Below are positions 16,118 through 23,254 of a DNA stretch of 64,000 nucleotides, in pieces (the stretch's first letter is position 1; the number at the start of each line of letters is the position of its first letter). A program made the translations under genes and the position numbers. The stretch covers positions 59,679 through 123,678 of the forward strand of contig NZ_SWDV01000028.1 in NCBI RefSeq assembly GCF_005877905.1, written 5' to 3'. The notes under the pieces are model-generated. The model had not been told where the DNA came from and did no database searches. It worked only from the letters and a program-made list of their open reading frames with translations. The DNA comes from Pseudomonas nicosulfuronedens (lineage in GTDB: Bacteria; Pseudomonadota; Gammaproteobacteria; Pseudomonadales; Pseudomonadaceae).

Positions 16118-17470
16118 TCAACGCTCGCCGCGACGGCGCAGCTCGTTGGAGTTGAACATCTTGTCGTTGACCCGCCCCTGCAGGCCGGCGGTGTCATCGA
16201 GGATCTGCCCTTCCTGGGTGAAGCCGTCGGCGATGTAGCGGCGGGCGATCAGGTCGTAGCTGACGTACTCGGAGCAGGAGCAGGCCTGGATGTTCGGGTC
16301 GGCCCACAGGCTGCCTTCCTGCACGCGCCACAGGTTGCCCTTGGCGTCATACATGTCGACGTGCAGCAGGTTCCAGCTGTCCTCGTCGAAGTAGAAGGTG
16401 CGCCGGGCGAAGGAATGGCGCTTGTCGGCCTTCACCGTGGCGTCGACCACCCACACACGGTGCTTTTCATAGCGCTGCACGTCGCGGTTGAGGTAGTCGT
16501 TGCCGATCAGCTGCTCGTACTTGTTGGACTTGTCGACCAGGCGGAAGGAGTTGTACGGCACCAGCATTTCCTTCTTGCCCACCAACTTGAAGTCATAGCG
16601 ATCCAGCGCACCGGTGAACATGTTGATCTGGTCGACGAAGTACAGGTTGTCGGAGCCGGCGATGGGGTTGTCGTAGGCGAAAGAAGGCGCGAGACGCACA
16701 CGGCGCTGGCCGGGGAAGTAGATCCAGGAGCTCTGCACCTTGCCCAGGAACGAATGCACCAGGTACATCTCGCCGGCACGCGACGACGGCGACAGCACCT
16801 CGTACAGCTGCTTGGCCTCGAAGCCCTCCACGTCGTTGGGGTCACGCACCGCCGCGTCGTTGTACGGATACCACTCGTACGCCCACTGCCTGACCTCGCT
16901 CAGCGCACCGCCCTTCTCTCTCAACAGGAAGGAAATCTGCGCCCGACGCCCCTTGGCCATGTAGCGCAGCTTGTAGTTCCACATCACCTCCACGCCGCTT
17001 TTCGGCACGGGGAAGGGAACCGTCGCGCCGGCAGCCTGTTCCAGGCTCCAGCCATCGCTGCCGATGCGCGCCTGCCCGGCGAAGGACTTGCTGCGCTCGG
17101 CCACTTCCGCCGGGATCGCGCAGCTGCGGTGGGTCGGGTACACATCCAGGCGGTAGCCCGGATAGGTCTTGATCAGCGCTGCCTGCCCTGCCGGCAGCAG
17201 CGCCTGGTACCGGGCCAGGTTGCCGGCATCGACGCTGTACAGCGGCTTGTCGCCGGCGAAGGGGTCGCCATGGCCCGGCGACCAGCCAGCCGGCGCCTGG
17301 ATCAGGCCGCCATTCCAGGCGGGGATGCTGCCATCGGCGTTGCCCGCCCTCTCGGCGCCCACCGCGGTCAATGTGTTGCCCAGGTCCGCCGCGGAGGCGG
17401 CCTGCACGGGGCCAGTAGCAAGGAGCGCAAACAGCGCACCACCCAACAGCGAAAGCGGGAGGTATCTCAT
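16118..17470 (-). CDS. DUF1329 periplasmic/outer-membrane-associated protein
   Basis: 450 aa with a signal peptide (LLGGALFALLATGPVQA). The mature start, DLGNTLTAVGAERAGNADGS, and the repeated beta-rich body are typical of DUF1329, a family with a lipoprotein-carrier-like fold expected to shuttle hydrophobic molecules. The start at 17470 has AGGAG. A longer in-frame reading to 18367 only overlaps the upstream cytochrome gene and is spurious. It is first gene of the DUF1329-DUF1302-RND-YCF48 unit and has its own 266-bp leader with an operator-like repeat and a hairpin. Confidence 0.9.
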   Translation of the reverse strand: MRYLPLSLLGGALFALLATGPVQAASAADLGNTLTAVGAERAGNADGSIPAWNGGLIQAPAGWSPGHGDPFAGDKPLYSVDAGNLARYQALLPAGQAALIKTYPGYRLDVYPTHRSCAIPAEVAERSKSFAGQARIGSDGWSLEQAAGATVPFPVPKSGVEVMWNYKLRYMAKGRRAQISFLLREKGGALSEVRQWAYEWYPYNDAAVRDPNDVEGFEAKQLYEVLSPSSRAGEMYLVHSFLGKVQSSWIYFPGQRRVRLAPSFAYDNPIAGSDNLYFVDQINMFTGALDRYDFKLVGKKEMLVPYNSFRLVDKSNKYEQLIGNDYLNRDVQRYEKHRVWVVDATVKADKRHSFARRTFYFDEDSWNLLHVDMYDAKGNLWRVQEGSLWADPNIQACSCSEYVSYDLIARRYIADGFTQEGQILDDTAGLQGRVNDKMFNSNELRRRGER

Positions 17471-17604
17471 GAACTTCTCCTGGAGGAGCTTTTTGTGGTT
17501 ATCGGGAAGCAGTTCGAGGTGTCTCTGGTGGAGCCGCCCGCTCAAGGGACCGGGCCAGCTCCGTCTCTTCATCGAGTTCTTCTGTTCGTGCAGGCGACCG
17601 CCCC

Positions 17605-17627
17605 GGAGCCGGTGGAAAGCCGGCTCC
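17605..17627. other. Perfect hairpin in DUF1329 leader
   Basis: GGAGCCGG-tggaaag-CCGGCTCC, perfect 8-bp arms, between the operator-like repeat and the DUF1329 start. There is no T-run on either strand. It could be an mRNA-stabilising or attenuating leader structure, or mark the end of the aau transcript. Confidence 0.45.
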
Positions 17628-17678
17628 AACCCTTCGGCCCGCCTGCAGGCAAAGCTATCGAATGCGCCGTGAGCGGAA

Positions 17679-17716
17679 TTGCCAGCAGATGCCAGGGGCT
17701 TTGCCATCTGGTGCCA
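17679..17716 (-). promoter_or_regulatory. AraC-type operator candidate upstream of DUF1329 operon
   Basis: Two direct repeats 22 bp apart on the plus strand, TTGCCAGCAGATGCCA (17679) and TTGCCATCTGGTGCCA (17701), identical at 13 of 16 bases. The 38-bp element matches 29 of 38 bases at 21870-21907 upstream of the amine dehydrogenase heavy chain, in the same orientation to the downstream genes. Two-turn spacing is typical for AraC-family activators; the AraC gene at 22070 is the obvious candidate. Confidence 0.65.
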
Positions 17717-17736
17717 ATCGCCCCGGCAACTGCCGC

Positions 17737-18375
17737 TCAATGCCCGACCTGTTGCGCGGCGGGCGTAGCGGGAGTGGAAAGACCGGCGAGGTAGTCGACG
17801 ATGGCGCGGCGGTCCTCTGCGCTGCGGATCTGCAGGGCAATGCCGCGCATCCAGATACCCAGTTCGTCTGCGTGCGCCTCGCCGCCGCGCAACCCCCGCG
17901 TGTAATGCGTGAGCTGGCGTTCGATGTAACGGGCATCGAGGATGCGCAGGCTGGGCGTCTTCAGGTGGGCGAAGCCTTGCGCCTGCGGCCCGTGGCAGGC
18001 CGCGCAGCTGCCCTGGTAGAGGGCCTCGCCCTGGGCGCTGCCGGCGCCTGGGGTGGCGCTGGAAACAGGTGCGGGCTGCTGCGCGTAATGTCGTGCCAGC
18101 GGTTCGAGATCGGTCTCCACCAGCCCGGTCGCCACGGCGCGCATCTGCGCACCCTGGCTGTCCTGCGGGTCGTAGCCGCGCTGGCCAGCCTTGAAGGCCT
18201 GCAGCTGGCGGAGCAGGTAGTCCGCCTGCTGGCCGGCCAGGCGTGGCGCCCCAAGGGCGGCGTTGCCCTGCCCCTGGTCGCCGTGGCAGGCCGCGCAGGT
18301 TTCGGTCAGGTTTTCCGCACGCAGGTGGAAAGTGGCGGCCAGCAGGAGCAGGCCGACTGATAGGCATGGCTTCAT
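17737..18375 (-). CDS. Diheme c-type cytochrome, cytochrome c4-like
   Basis: 212 aa with a signal peptide (VGLLLLAATFHLRA). Two class-I heme domains each carry CAACH (residues 27-31 and 124-128), with Met ligand candidates such as GAQMRAVATG and WMRGIAL. Size and layout fit cytochrome c4 rather than the larger MauG diheme enzyme. It starts 2 bp after the monoheme cytochrome stop and is the last gene of the amine-dehydrogenase operon. It likely relays electrons from the TTQ enzyme to the respiratory chain in the periplasm. The start at 18375 has AAGGA. Confidence 0.9.
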   Translation of the reverse strand: MKPCLSVGLLLLAATFHLRAENLTETCAACHGDQGQGNAALGAPRLAGQQADYLLRQLQAFKAGQRGYDPQDSQGAQMRAVATGLVETDLEPLARHYAQQPAPVSSATPGAGSAQGEALYQGSCAACHGPQAQGFAHLKTPSLRILDARYIERQLTHYTRGLRGGEAHADELGIWMRGIALQIRSAEDRRAIVDYLAGLSTPATPAAQQVGH

Positions 18376-18377
18376 GG

Positions 18378-18824
18378 TCAGTATCCTTCGCGTGTCTGTT
18401 GCGCTGGCTGGACGATGCGTTCGATCAGGTCGCGGCGGACCTGGGCGACATCGGCCGGGACATGCTGCCGCCATTGGTGCAGCTCAGCCCCGCTGTAGGG
18501 TTTGAAGTCGGCGGGCAACTGCTCTGGGTCGAAGCGCTCGAGCATCCAGTTGAGGACACCGGCCAGCGCTTCGTCGGAGAGCCCCGAGAGCGCTGCGCCG
18601 GGTACCTGCACCAGGTACTCGCGCCCGCCCGGCACGCTGAGGAACCTGCCGAGCTGGCCGGGAAACGCCGGCACCTGGCGTTGCTGGTTGCCGCTGCCGT
18701 CGGGCAGGTGGCAGCCCTGGCAGTTGAGCATGTAGTCCAGCTGCCGCTGCTCGGTCGCCGAGACGCCCTGTGCGCCCAGCAGCAGCGCGACGGTGCCGGC
18801 CAGCAGGGAGGCACGAACGGCCAT
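18378..18824 (-). CDS. Monoheme c-type cytochrome
   Basis: 148 aa with a signal peptide (SLLAGTVALLLGAQGVSA) and a single CQGCH heme site at residues 35-39. GGAG precedes the ATG, which sits 2 bp after the light-chain stop. In the Alcaligenes faecalis aau cluster, as I recall it, a small periplasmic monoheme cytochrome gene follows aauA in the same place. It is probably an electron carrier for aromatic amine dehydrogenase. Confidence 0.88.
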   Translation of the reverse strand: MAVRASLLAGTVALLLGAQGVSATEQRQLDYMLNCQGCHLPDGSGNQQRQVPAFPGQLGRFLSVPGGREYLVQVPGAALSGLSDEALAGVLNWMLERFDPEQLPADFKPYSGAELHQWRQHVPADVAQVRRDLIERIVQPAQQTREGY

Positions 18825-18826
18825 GG

Positions 18827-19354
18827 CTACTCCTTCACCCCGATCACCACCGACAGCGAGCAGTGGTATGGCATATCGGCCTGGCTGCCGGAGCACCAGT
18901 TGAGGTCGTTGGAGCTCTGCGGGCGGTAGAGCGGGCGGTCACCTTCGTCACGCTGGCAAACGCAGCGTCCGCAGTTGCTCTTGCCGCAGCAGTCGTTGTA
19001 CGAGATCACGTAGTCCTTGCCGTCTGATGGATTGCGGCAAGTGCCGATCCAGGTGATGTCCGAACGCACCGTGCCCGGCGGGCAGCTGTTCACCGTGCCG
19101 CCGCAGCAACTGCAGAGAAAGCCGTCGATGGCGCAGTAGCGCCAGTAGTCGCAACTGCTCGGATCGCCGTTCTCCACCAGTGCGGATGAGCCTGGTTGCG
19201 CAAAAGCGCTGCTGCGCAACACCGGCAGCAGCGTGGCGGCGCCGGCGCCCGCCAGCAGCGTACCCAGCCCGCCGAGGAAGCCCCGTCGCGAAGTGCCACG
19301 GGCGACCTTGCGGGTCAGGAGTTCGGCAGCTTCATCGAACCATCGAATGGCCAT
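18827..19354 (-). CDS. aauA: Aromatic amine dehydrogenase light (beta) chain, TTQ-bearing
   Basis: 175 aa. A long Tat signal (SRRGFL at 22-27) precedes a Cys-rich mature domain with CDYWRYC. The two tryptophans that form tryptophan tryptophylquinone in this family are at W102 (TWIGTC) and W153 (NDLNWC), and the catalytic Asp is D121 (SYNDCCG). I count 14 cysteines in the mature part, two more than the 12 of methylamine dehydrogenase. The TWIGTC, SYNDCCGK and NDxNWC wording fits the aromatic enzyme better than the methylamine one. It oxidises primary amines such as phenylethylamines or tyramine to aldehyde plus ammonia in the periplasm. It sits directly after the AauD gene. Confidence 0.9.
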   Translation of the reverse strand: MAIRWFDEAAELLTRKVARGTSRRGFLGGLGTLLAGAGAATLLPVLRSSAFAQPGSSALVENGDPSSCDYWRYCAIDGFLCSCCGGTVNSCPPGTVRSDITWIGTCRNPSDGKDYVISYNDCCGKSNCGRCVCQRDEGDRPLYRPQSSNDLNWCSGSQADMPYHCSLSVVIGVKE

Positions 19355-19356
19355 GC

Positions 19357-19992
19357 TCAGTGCACCTGCTTGTGGAGGGGTTGCTCGGTTGCGCGCTGTA
19401 CGGCCTCGAAGGCCTGGATCGTGGCGAAACCCAGGTCGCGGGCCTCGAACAGGCTCTCCAGGTGCTCGCGGGTATTGATCAGGCCATGGGTGACCACGCT
19501 GCCGCTGGCGTCGATCAGCACGCCGTAGGGCAGCTTGCTGATCTGGTAAGCCAGGCCCACCTCCCGCGACAGCAGGTAGGGGAACTCCTGCAGTCGCTGC
19601 GCCTGGATGAACTCCTGGTGCGCCGCCGGTTCGCCATCACTGGCCAGCACCACCCGCAGGCGCGAGCGTTCCTGCTGACGGATGGCCTTGAGCACCGGCA
19701 GCAGGGTCTTGCAGACCGGACAGGTCTCGGAGAGAAAGAACAGCAGGGTCGACTGGCCCTGGGCATTGCCACCACCGAGACTGACCGAGCCGCCGGTAAG
19801 GCTTGGCAGGGTGAATGCAGGCGCCACCTCGCCGGCCTTGATGGCCTTGCCGAGGGACAGTGCGCCCACCGGGCGGATGCGCTCGTGCAGCAACCCGACC
19901 TGCCGCGCCAGGGCGAAGACGGTGAGGATCAGGGCAAGGTTCAGCAGCCAGGAGAAGCCGCTGGAGACGATCAGTGCGTAAGTCATGTCCAT
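19357..19992 (-). CDS. aauD: AauD/MauD-like thiol-disulfide protein for TTQ light-chain maturation
   Basis: 211 aa. One N-terminal membrane anchor (SGFSWLLNLALILTVFALA) and a thioredoxin fold with the active site CPVC (SETCPVCKTLLPVLKA). MauD family proteins are needed to form or isomerise the many disulfides of the TTQ light chain. The ATG at 19990-19992 overlaps the stop of the preceding AauE gene by one base (TGATG), showing tight translational coupling. Confidence 0.9.
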   Translation of the reverse strand: MDMTYALIVSSGFSWLLNLALILTVFALARQVGLLHERIRPVGALSLGKAIKAGEVAPAFTLPSLTGGSVSLGGGNAQGQSTLLFFLSETCPVCKTLLPVLKAIRQQERSRLRVVLASDGEPAAHQEFIQAQRLQEFPYLLSREVGLAYQISKLPYGVLIDASGSVVTHGLINTREHLESLFEARDLGFATIQAFEAVQRATEQPLHKQVH

Positions 19993-20528
19993 CACAGCTC
20001 CCTCAGGGATACTCGGTTGGAAATCAGCAGGTGGCCCAGCCGGTAAAGCACCCAGCTGCCCGCCAGAACGAAGGCCAGGGTGATGGCGTCGAACCACACC
20101 AGCGCGCGGTCGCCCATCGGCACCAGCAGGGTCAGCGCCGGCAGCAGCAACAACAGGTTGCGCAGTACCAGCGCCCTGCCCGGCGGCTGCGGGCGGCCGC
20201 CGAAGTGGCAACCGCAGTCGGCGATGGGCGTGCCGCGCCACGCCACGATGGCCAGCACCAGCGCGTAGAGCGCCAGCAGGGCCACGGCAGGCAGCGCTGC
20301 GAAGGATTGCCAGGGGCTGGCCAACACGGCGGCGGCGGCCAGCAGTTCCATTCCCGGCAGCAGGCTGGCGAGCCGGACCGGCAGCAGGTCGCCCAGGGCC
20401 GCGCGGTAGTCGGCGAAGATCAGGGCGAAACCCTGTGGATCACGCCGCTTGTGCAGACCGGCACTGCCCAGCAGCAGGCCGAGCGCGGCCGCGCTGGCCA
20501 GGTGCAGCAGAGGTTCGTCGATCACCAT
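19992..20528 (-). CDS. aauE: AauE/MauE-like membrane protein, methylamine utilization family
   Basis: 178 aa, about four to five hydrophobic helices (LHLASAAALGLLLGSAG; LLALYALVLAIVAWRG; LLLLLPALTLLVPMG). The CGCHFGG segment is a cysteine pair typical of MauE/DoxX-like proteins. MauE is required with MauD for light-chain export and maturation. The gene overlaps the heavy-chain stop by 7 bp. The BEDA order matches the known aau cluster. Confidence 0.88.
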   Translation of the reverse strand: MVIDEPLLHLASAAALGLLLGSAGLHKRRDPQGFALIFADYRAALGDLLPVRLASLLPGMELLAAAAVLASPWQSFAALPAVALLALYALVLAIVAWRGTPIADCGCHFGGRPQPPGRALVLRNLLLLLPALTLLVPMGDRALVWFDAITLAFVLAGSWVLYRLGHLLISNRVSLREL

Positions 20529-21793
20529 GGCGCCACCGCATTGAGGAAGCCCAGGGGAATGTCGCCGATGCTGCGCAGGTGCTTGCCGCTGTCCGCTTCA
20601 TAGAGATTGATGCCCTGGCGCAACAGCGGTGTGAGGCCCTTCTCCCCTTCGGTCAGGTAGATCCAGGCGGTGAACAGGCCGGGCATCGGCACCATCCAGT
20701 CGAGGCTGTAGAGACGCGGCTGCTCACCCTGGCTGACGCCGATGGCGGTGCTCTGCTCGTTCAGCTCGATGCGGGCGAGGCGTTTCTGGCTGCGGGTATC
20801 GAACACCCAGACTTCGGTACCGGGCTTCTGGTAGTTCTCCGGCTTGTCCTGGTGCATCAGCACGAACAGCCGGCCGCTGCGCTCATGCAACGCCGTGCCG
20901 TGGTTGCCGGCCACGCCCCAGCCGTCAGCGCGCTCGGAGTCGCTGAGCAGCGACCAGTGCTGTTTCGCTTCGACGCCGTCGGCAGTCATGCGCAAGCCAT
21001 AGGCTTCGTTGTGCTGGGAAACGAAATACCAGGTGTCGCCCTGCCTCGAAGCGGTGGTCAGCAGCGCGTCCCTGAGCGGATCGAAGGCCGGCGCGGTGCG
21101 CTCCTGCAGGGCCACCTGGCCGCTGTCGTCCAGGCGCAGGTGGAAGAATCCGCCGTTGCCGCAGATCGAGTAGAAGTCCCTTGGACCGGCCGGGTAGAGG
21201 GACGCGCAGCCGGGGACGGCGACCTCGCCGACAAAGCGATCGTGCTCCAGATCGACCACCGAAATGGACTGCGCCGGGGTGAAGTTGAGCACCAGCAGGA
21301 AGCGCTCATCGTCCGAGAGCACGCTCAGGCCCGTGGAGATCAGCGCGGTCATGCGCTTGGGCGGGATGGCGATTTCGCGCTTCGGGCTCAGGGTGCGGGC
21401 GTCATAGACAGTCACCACGTCCGAACGGGTGCCGCGCACGCCACGGCTGAAGTAGATCTCGCTGGCGTAGAACTCGTCGCGCTTGTGCGACAGCACCAGG
21501 CCGTTGGACCACATGCCGGTGCTTACCTGGCCAAGGTTGCGGCCGTCGTCAGCGAACAGGTAGGCGCGGCCGTCGACCATGTTCGGGGCGTTGCTGCCCC
21601 AGATCCAGAACCAGTTCCGCCCCCGGTGGTCGCCCAGGGTTTCGACCCTGGCCTGCTCGGGAACGAACTCCGCGAGCGCCGGCAGCGCCAGCGCGGCCAG
21701 CAACAGACCGCCGATCAGGCGATGGGCGCCAGGGAATGATGGAAGCAATGGGCGTGACTCGGGCTTGCCCCGCCACGGCAGGCTGATTGGCAT
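20522..21793 (-). CDS. aauB: Aromatic amine dehydrogenase heavy (alpha) chain
   Basis: 423 aa. Signal peptide (LIGGLLLAALALPALA), then a seven-bladed beta-propeller of the amine-dehydrogenase heavy-chain family: RNWFWIWGSNAPNMVDGRAY, YFSRGVRGTRSDVVTVYD, and WGVAGNHGTALHERSGRLFV near the C-terminus. It forms the alpha2beta2 periplasmic enzyme with the TTQ light chain. The start at 21793 has CAGGAG; the reading to 21898 runs into the shared promoter. First gene of a six-gene operon (heavy, E, D, light, two cytochromes), divergent from an AraC regulator. Confidence 0.9.
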   Translation of the reverse strand: MPISLPWRGKPESRPLLPSFPGAHRLIGGLLLAALALPALAEFVPEQARVETLGDHRGRNWFWIWGSNAPNMVDGRAYLFADDGRNLGQVSTGMWSNGLVLSHKRDEFYASEIYFSRGVRGTRSDVVTVYDARTLSPKREIAIPPKRMTALISTGLSVLSDDERFLLVLNFTPAQSISVVDLEHDRFVGEVAVPGCASLYPAGPRDFYSICGNGGFFHLRLDDSGQVALQERTAPAFDPLRDALLTTASRQGDTWYFVSQHNEAYGLRMTADGVEAKQHWSLLSDSERADGWGVAGNHGTALHERSGRLFVLMHQDKPENYQKPGTEVWVFDTRSQKRLARIELNEQSTAIGVSQGEQPRLYSLDWMVPMPGLFTAWIYLTEGEKGLTPLLRQGINLYEADSGKHLRSIGDIPLGFLNAVAPW

Positions 21794-21869
21794 CTGTTGT
21801 TGTTCTCCTGGGATGCGGAATCGCTCGTTTCGGCGACCAGGAGAATCCGCCAGGGCGATGGTCCGCGGC

Positions 21870-21907
21870 TTGCCAGCAGGTGACAGAGTCCTTGGCATCT
21901 CACGCCA
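21870..21907 (-). promoter_or_regulatory. AraC-type operator candidate upstream of aau operon
   Basis: 29 of 38 bases match 17679-17716. The plus-strand half-sites are TTGCCAGCAGGTGACA (21870) and TTGGCATCTCACGCCA (21892), again 22 bp apart. It lies 76 bp from the heavy-chain ATG and 162 bp from the divergent AraC gene. Confidence 0.65.
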
Positions 21908-22069
21908 GCCGATGCGACGACGGGCAGCTTCTTCGCCCAGGGCGGGGTTACCAGCCAGTGCCCGAAGCGATTATCGTAAACAGGGCGTGGAAGCCCCGGC
22001 CGACTCGTTCGGCTGCGGGAGTTTGGGAACGGACAGAAGAACGACAAGAAAGATAAGGCTGTGGCACAT

Positions 22070-23065
22070 ATGAGATCGGCACGTACGGTGTTGTCCGAGA
22101 ACTTCTTCCGTCGATTCAGGAGTTGCTTCGAGCCCTACCTCGGGCCGCTGGGCATCGATCCGCAGGTGCTGGAGCGGGCCGATGTGGAAATCCCCGGCGA
22201 GCAGTACGTCGCGCTCTGGGAGGCGGCAGCGCAATCCAGCCCCAGTGTCGGGATCGAACTCGGCATCCAGACCGAGGCCGACGACTTCGGCGCCCTCGGC
22301 CATGCCCTGTACTGCGCACCCAGTGTGGAGAAGGCGCTGAAGACCCTGCAGCAGTTCATCGTGGTCTTCGCCCAGGAATCGATGTTCGACTATGAACTCG
22401 ACGGGCGCGAGCTGATCGTCGAATACCAGGTCACCATTCCCACCGTCGTGCAGCGCCGGCAGGACGCGGAATTCGCCATCACCTCGGTGCTGCGCATGCT
22501 GAACCTGATCACCAGCAGCAACCTGCGGCCGACCCGCATGGATTTCGAGCACGAGCGCCCTGCCGACACCTCGGTGCACAAGCAGGTTTTCCAGTGCCCG
22601 CTGTACTTCAACCAGCCGAGCAACCGCATCCACTTCCCGCTGGAAACCCTGCAGCTGCCGGTGGTGCGCGGCAACGAGCGGCTATACCGTGCGCTGGAGC
22701 CCTACCTCGAGCGGGAGCGCCAGCAACGCGCCGTCTCGGACGAGCTGCTGTCCCAGGTCACCCGCATGATCGCCGCCGAGATGAGCAGCGGCGCGCCCTC
22801 GCTCGACGAAATCAGCGAGCAGCTGAACCTCAGCCGGCGCACGCTGCAGCGGCGCCTCAAGGAGCACGGCATCGAGTATTCGTCGCTGGTCGAGGATGTG
22901 CGCCGGGAGCTGGCCCTGGCCTACATCAAGGACTCGGACTACTCGATGACGGAGATTTCCCTGCTGGTCGGCTATGCCGAGTCCGGCTCCTTCACCCGCG
23001 CCTTCCGTCGCTGGACCGGCCACTCGCCGCAGCAATACCGCTCCACCACCCTGCCCCGCTCCTGA
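22070..23065 (+). CDS. AraC-family regulator, likely activator of amine oxidation genes
   Basis: 331 aa. N-terminal arabinose-binding-like domain of the OruR/ArgR type (about residues 15-195) and C-terminal HTH_18 (SLDEISEQLNLSRRTLQRRL; MTEISLLVGYAESGSFTRAF). The start is set at ATG 22070, with AAGG 11 bp upstream, rather than the GTG at 22061. It is divergent from the dehydrogenase operon, the common position for its pathway-specific regulator. Repeats with 22-bp spacing in front of three neighbouring units are candidate targets. Amine substrates are the likely inducers; inference. Confidence 0.88.
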   Translation: MRSARTVLSENFFRRFRSCFEPYLGPLGIDPQVLERADVEIPGEQYVALWEAAAQSSPSVGIELGIQTEADDFGALGHALYCAPSVEKALKTLQQFIVVFAQESMFDYELDGRELIVEYQVTIPTVVQRRQDAEFAITSVLRMLNLITSSNLRPTRMDFEHERPADTSVHKQVFQCPLYFNQPSNRIHFPLETLQLPVVRGNERLYRALEPYLERERQQRAVSDELLSQVTRMIAAEMSSGAPSLDEISEQLNLSRRTLQRRLKEHGIEYSSLVEDVRRELALAYIKDSDYSMTEISLLVGYAESGSFTRAFRRWTGHSPQQYRSTTLPRS

Positions 23066-23087
23066 CCCCTGCCCTGGCGCCGAAAGT

Positions 23088-23125
23088 TGGCGCGTGCGGC
23101 CCAAAAGGCTGGCGCGCGCTGACAA
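23088..23125 (+). promoter_or_regulatory. Possible third AraC-type operator, upstream of FAD oxidoreductase
   Basis: TGGCGCGTGCGGCCCA (23088) and TGGCGCGCGCTGACAA (23110), 22 bp apart. Compared with TGGCATCTGCTGGCAA, the minus-strand half-site of the DUF1329 operator, they match 10 and 11 of 16 bases. GC-rich repetition could produce this by chance. It ends 129 bp before ATG 23255. Confidence 0.4.
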
Positions 23126-23254
23126 TCCAGCGCCACCCCGCGACCACTACCCTTGGACCAATCCGAGGGGCCCTGCCCGGCGCCGTGCCTTGCGCCAGGT
23201 ACCCCGACGACCTTGCTTTGCCAATCAGCAGACCGACAAGAAGAGATTGAAAGC

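Noticed and set aside
17660..17720. Sigma-54-like promoter (TGGCAC/TGGC elements) upstream of DUF1329
   Set aside because: The GG-GC spacing is one base short of the strict -24/-12 rule; the TGGC repeats are better explained by the 22-bp direct repeats.
17471..18367. Long N-terminal extension of the DUF1329 protein
   Set aside because: It overlaps the cytochrome gene in another frame, and a signal peptide with RBS begins at 17470.
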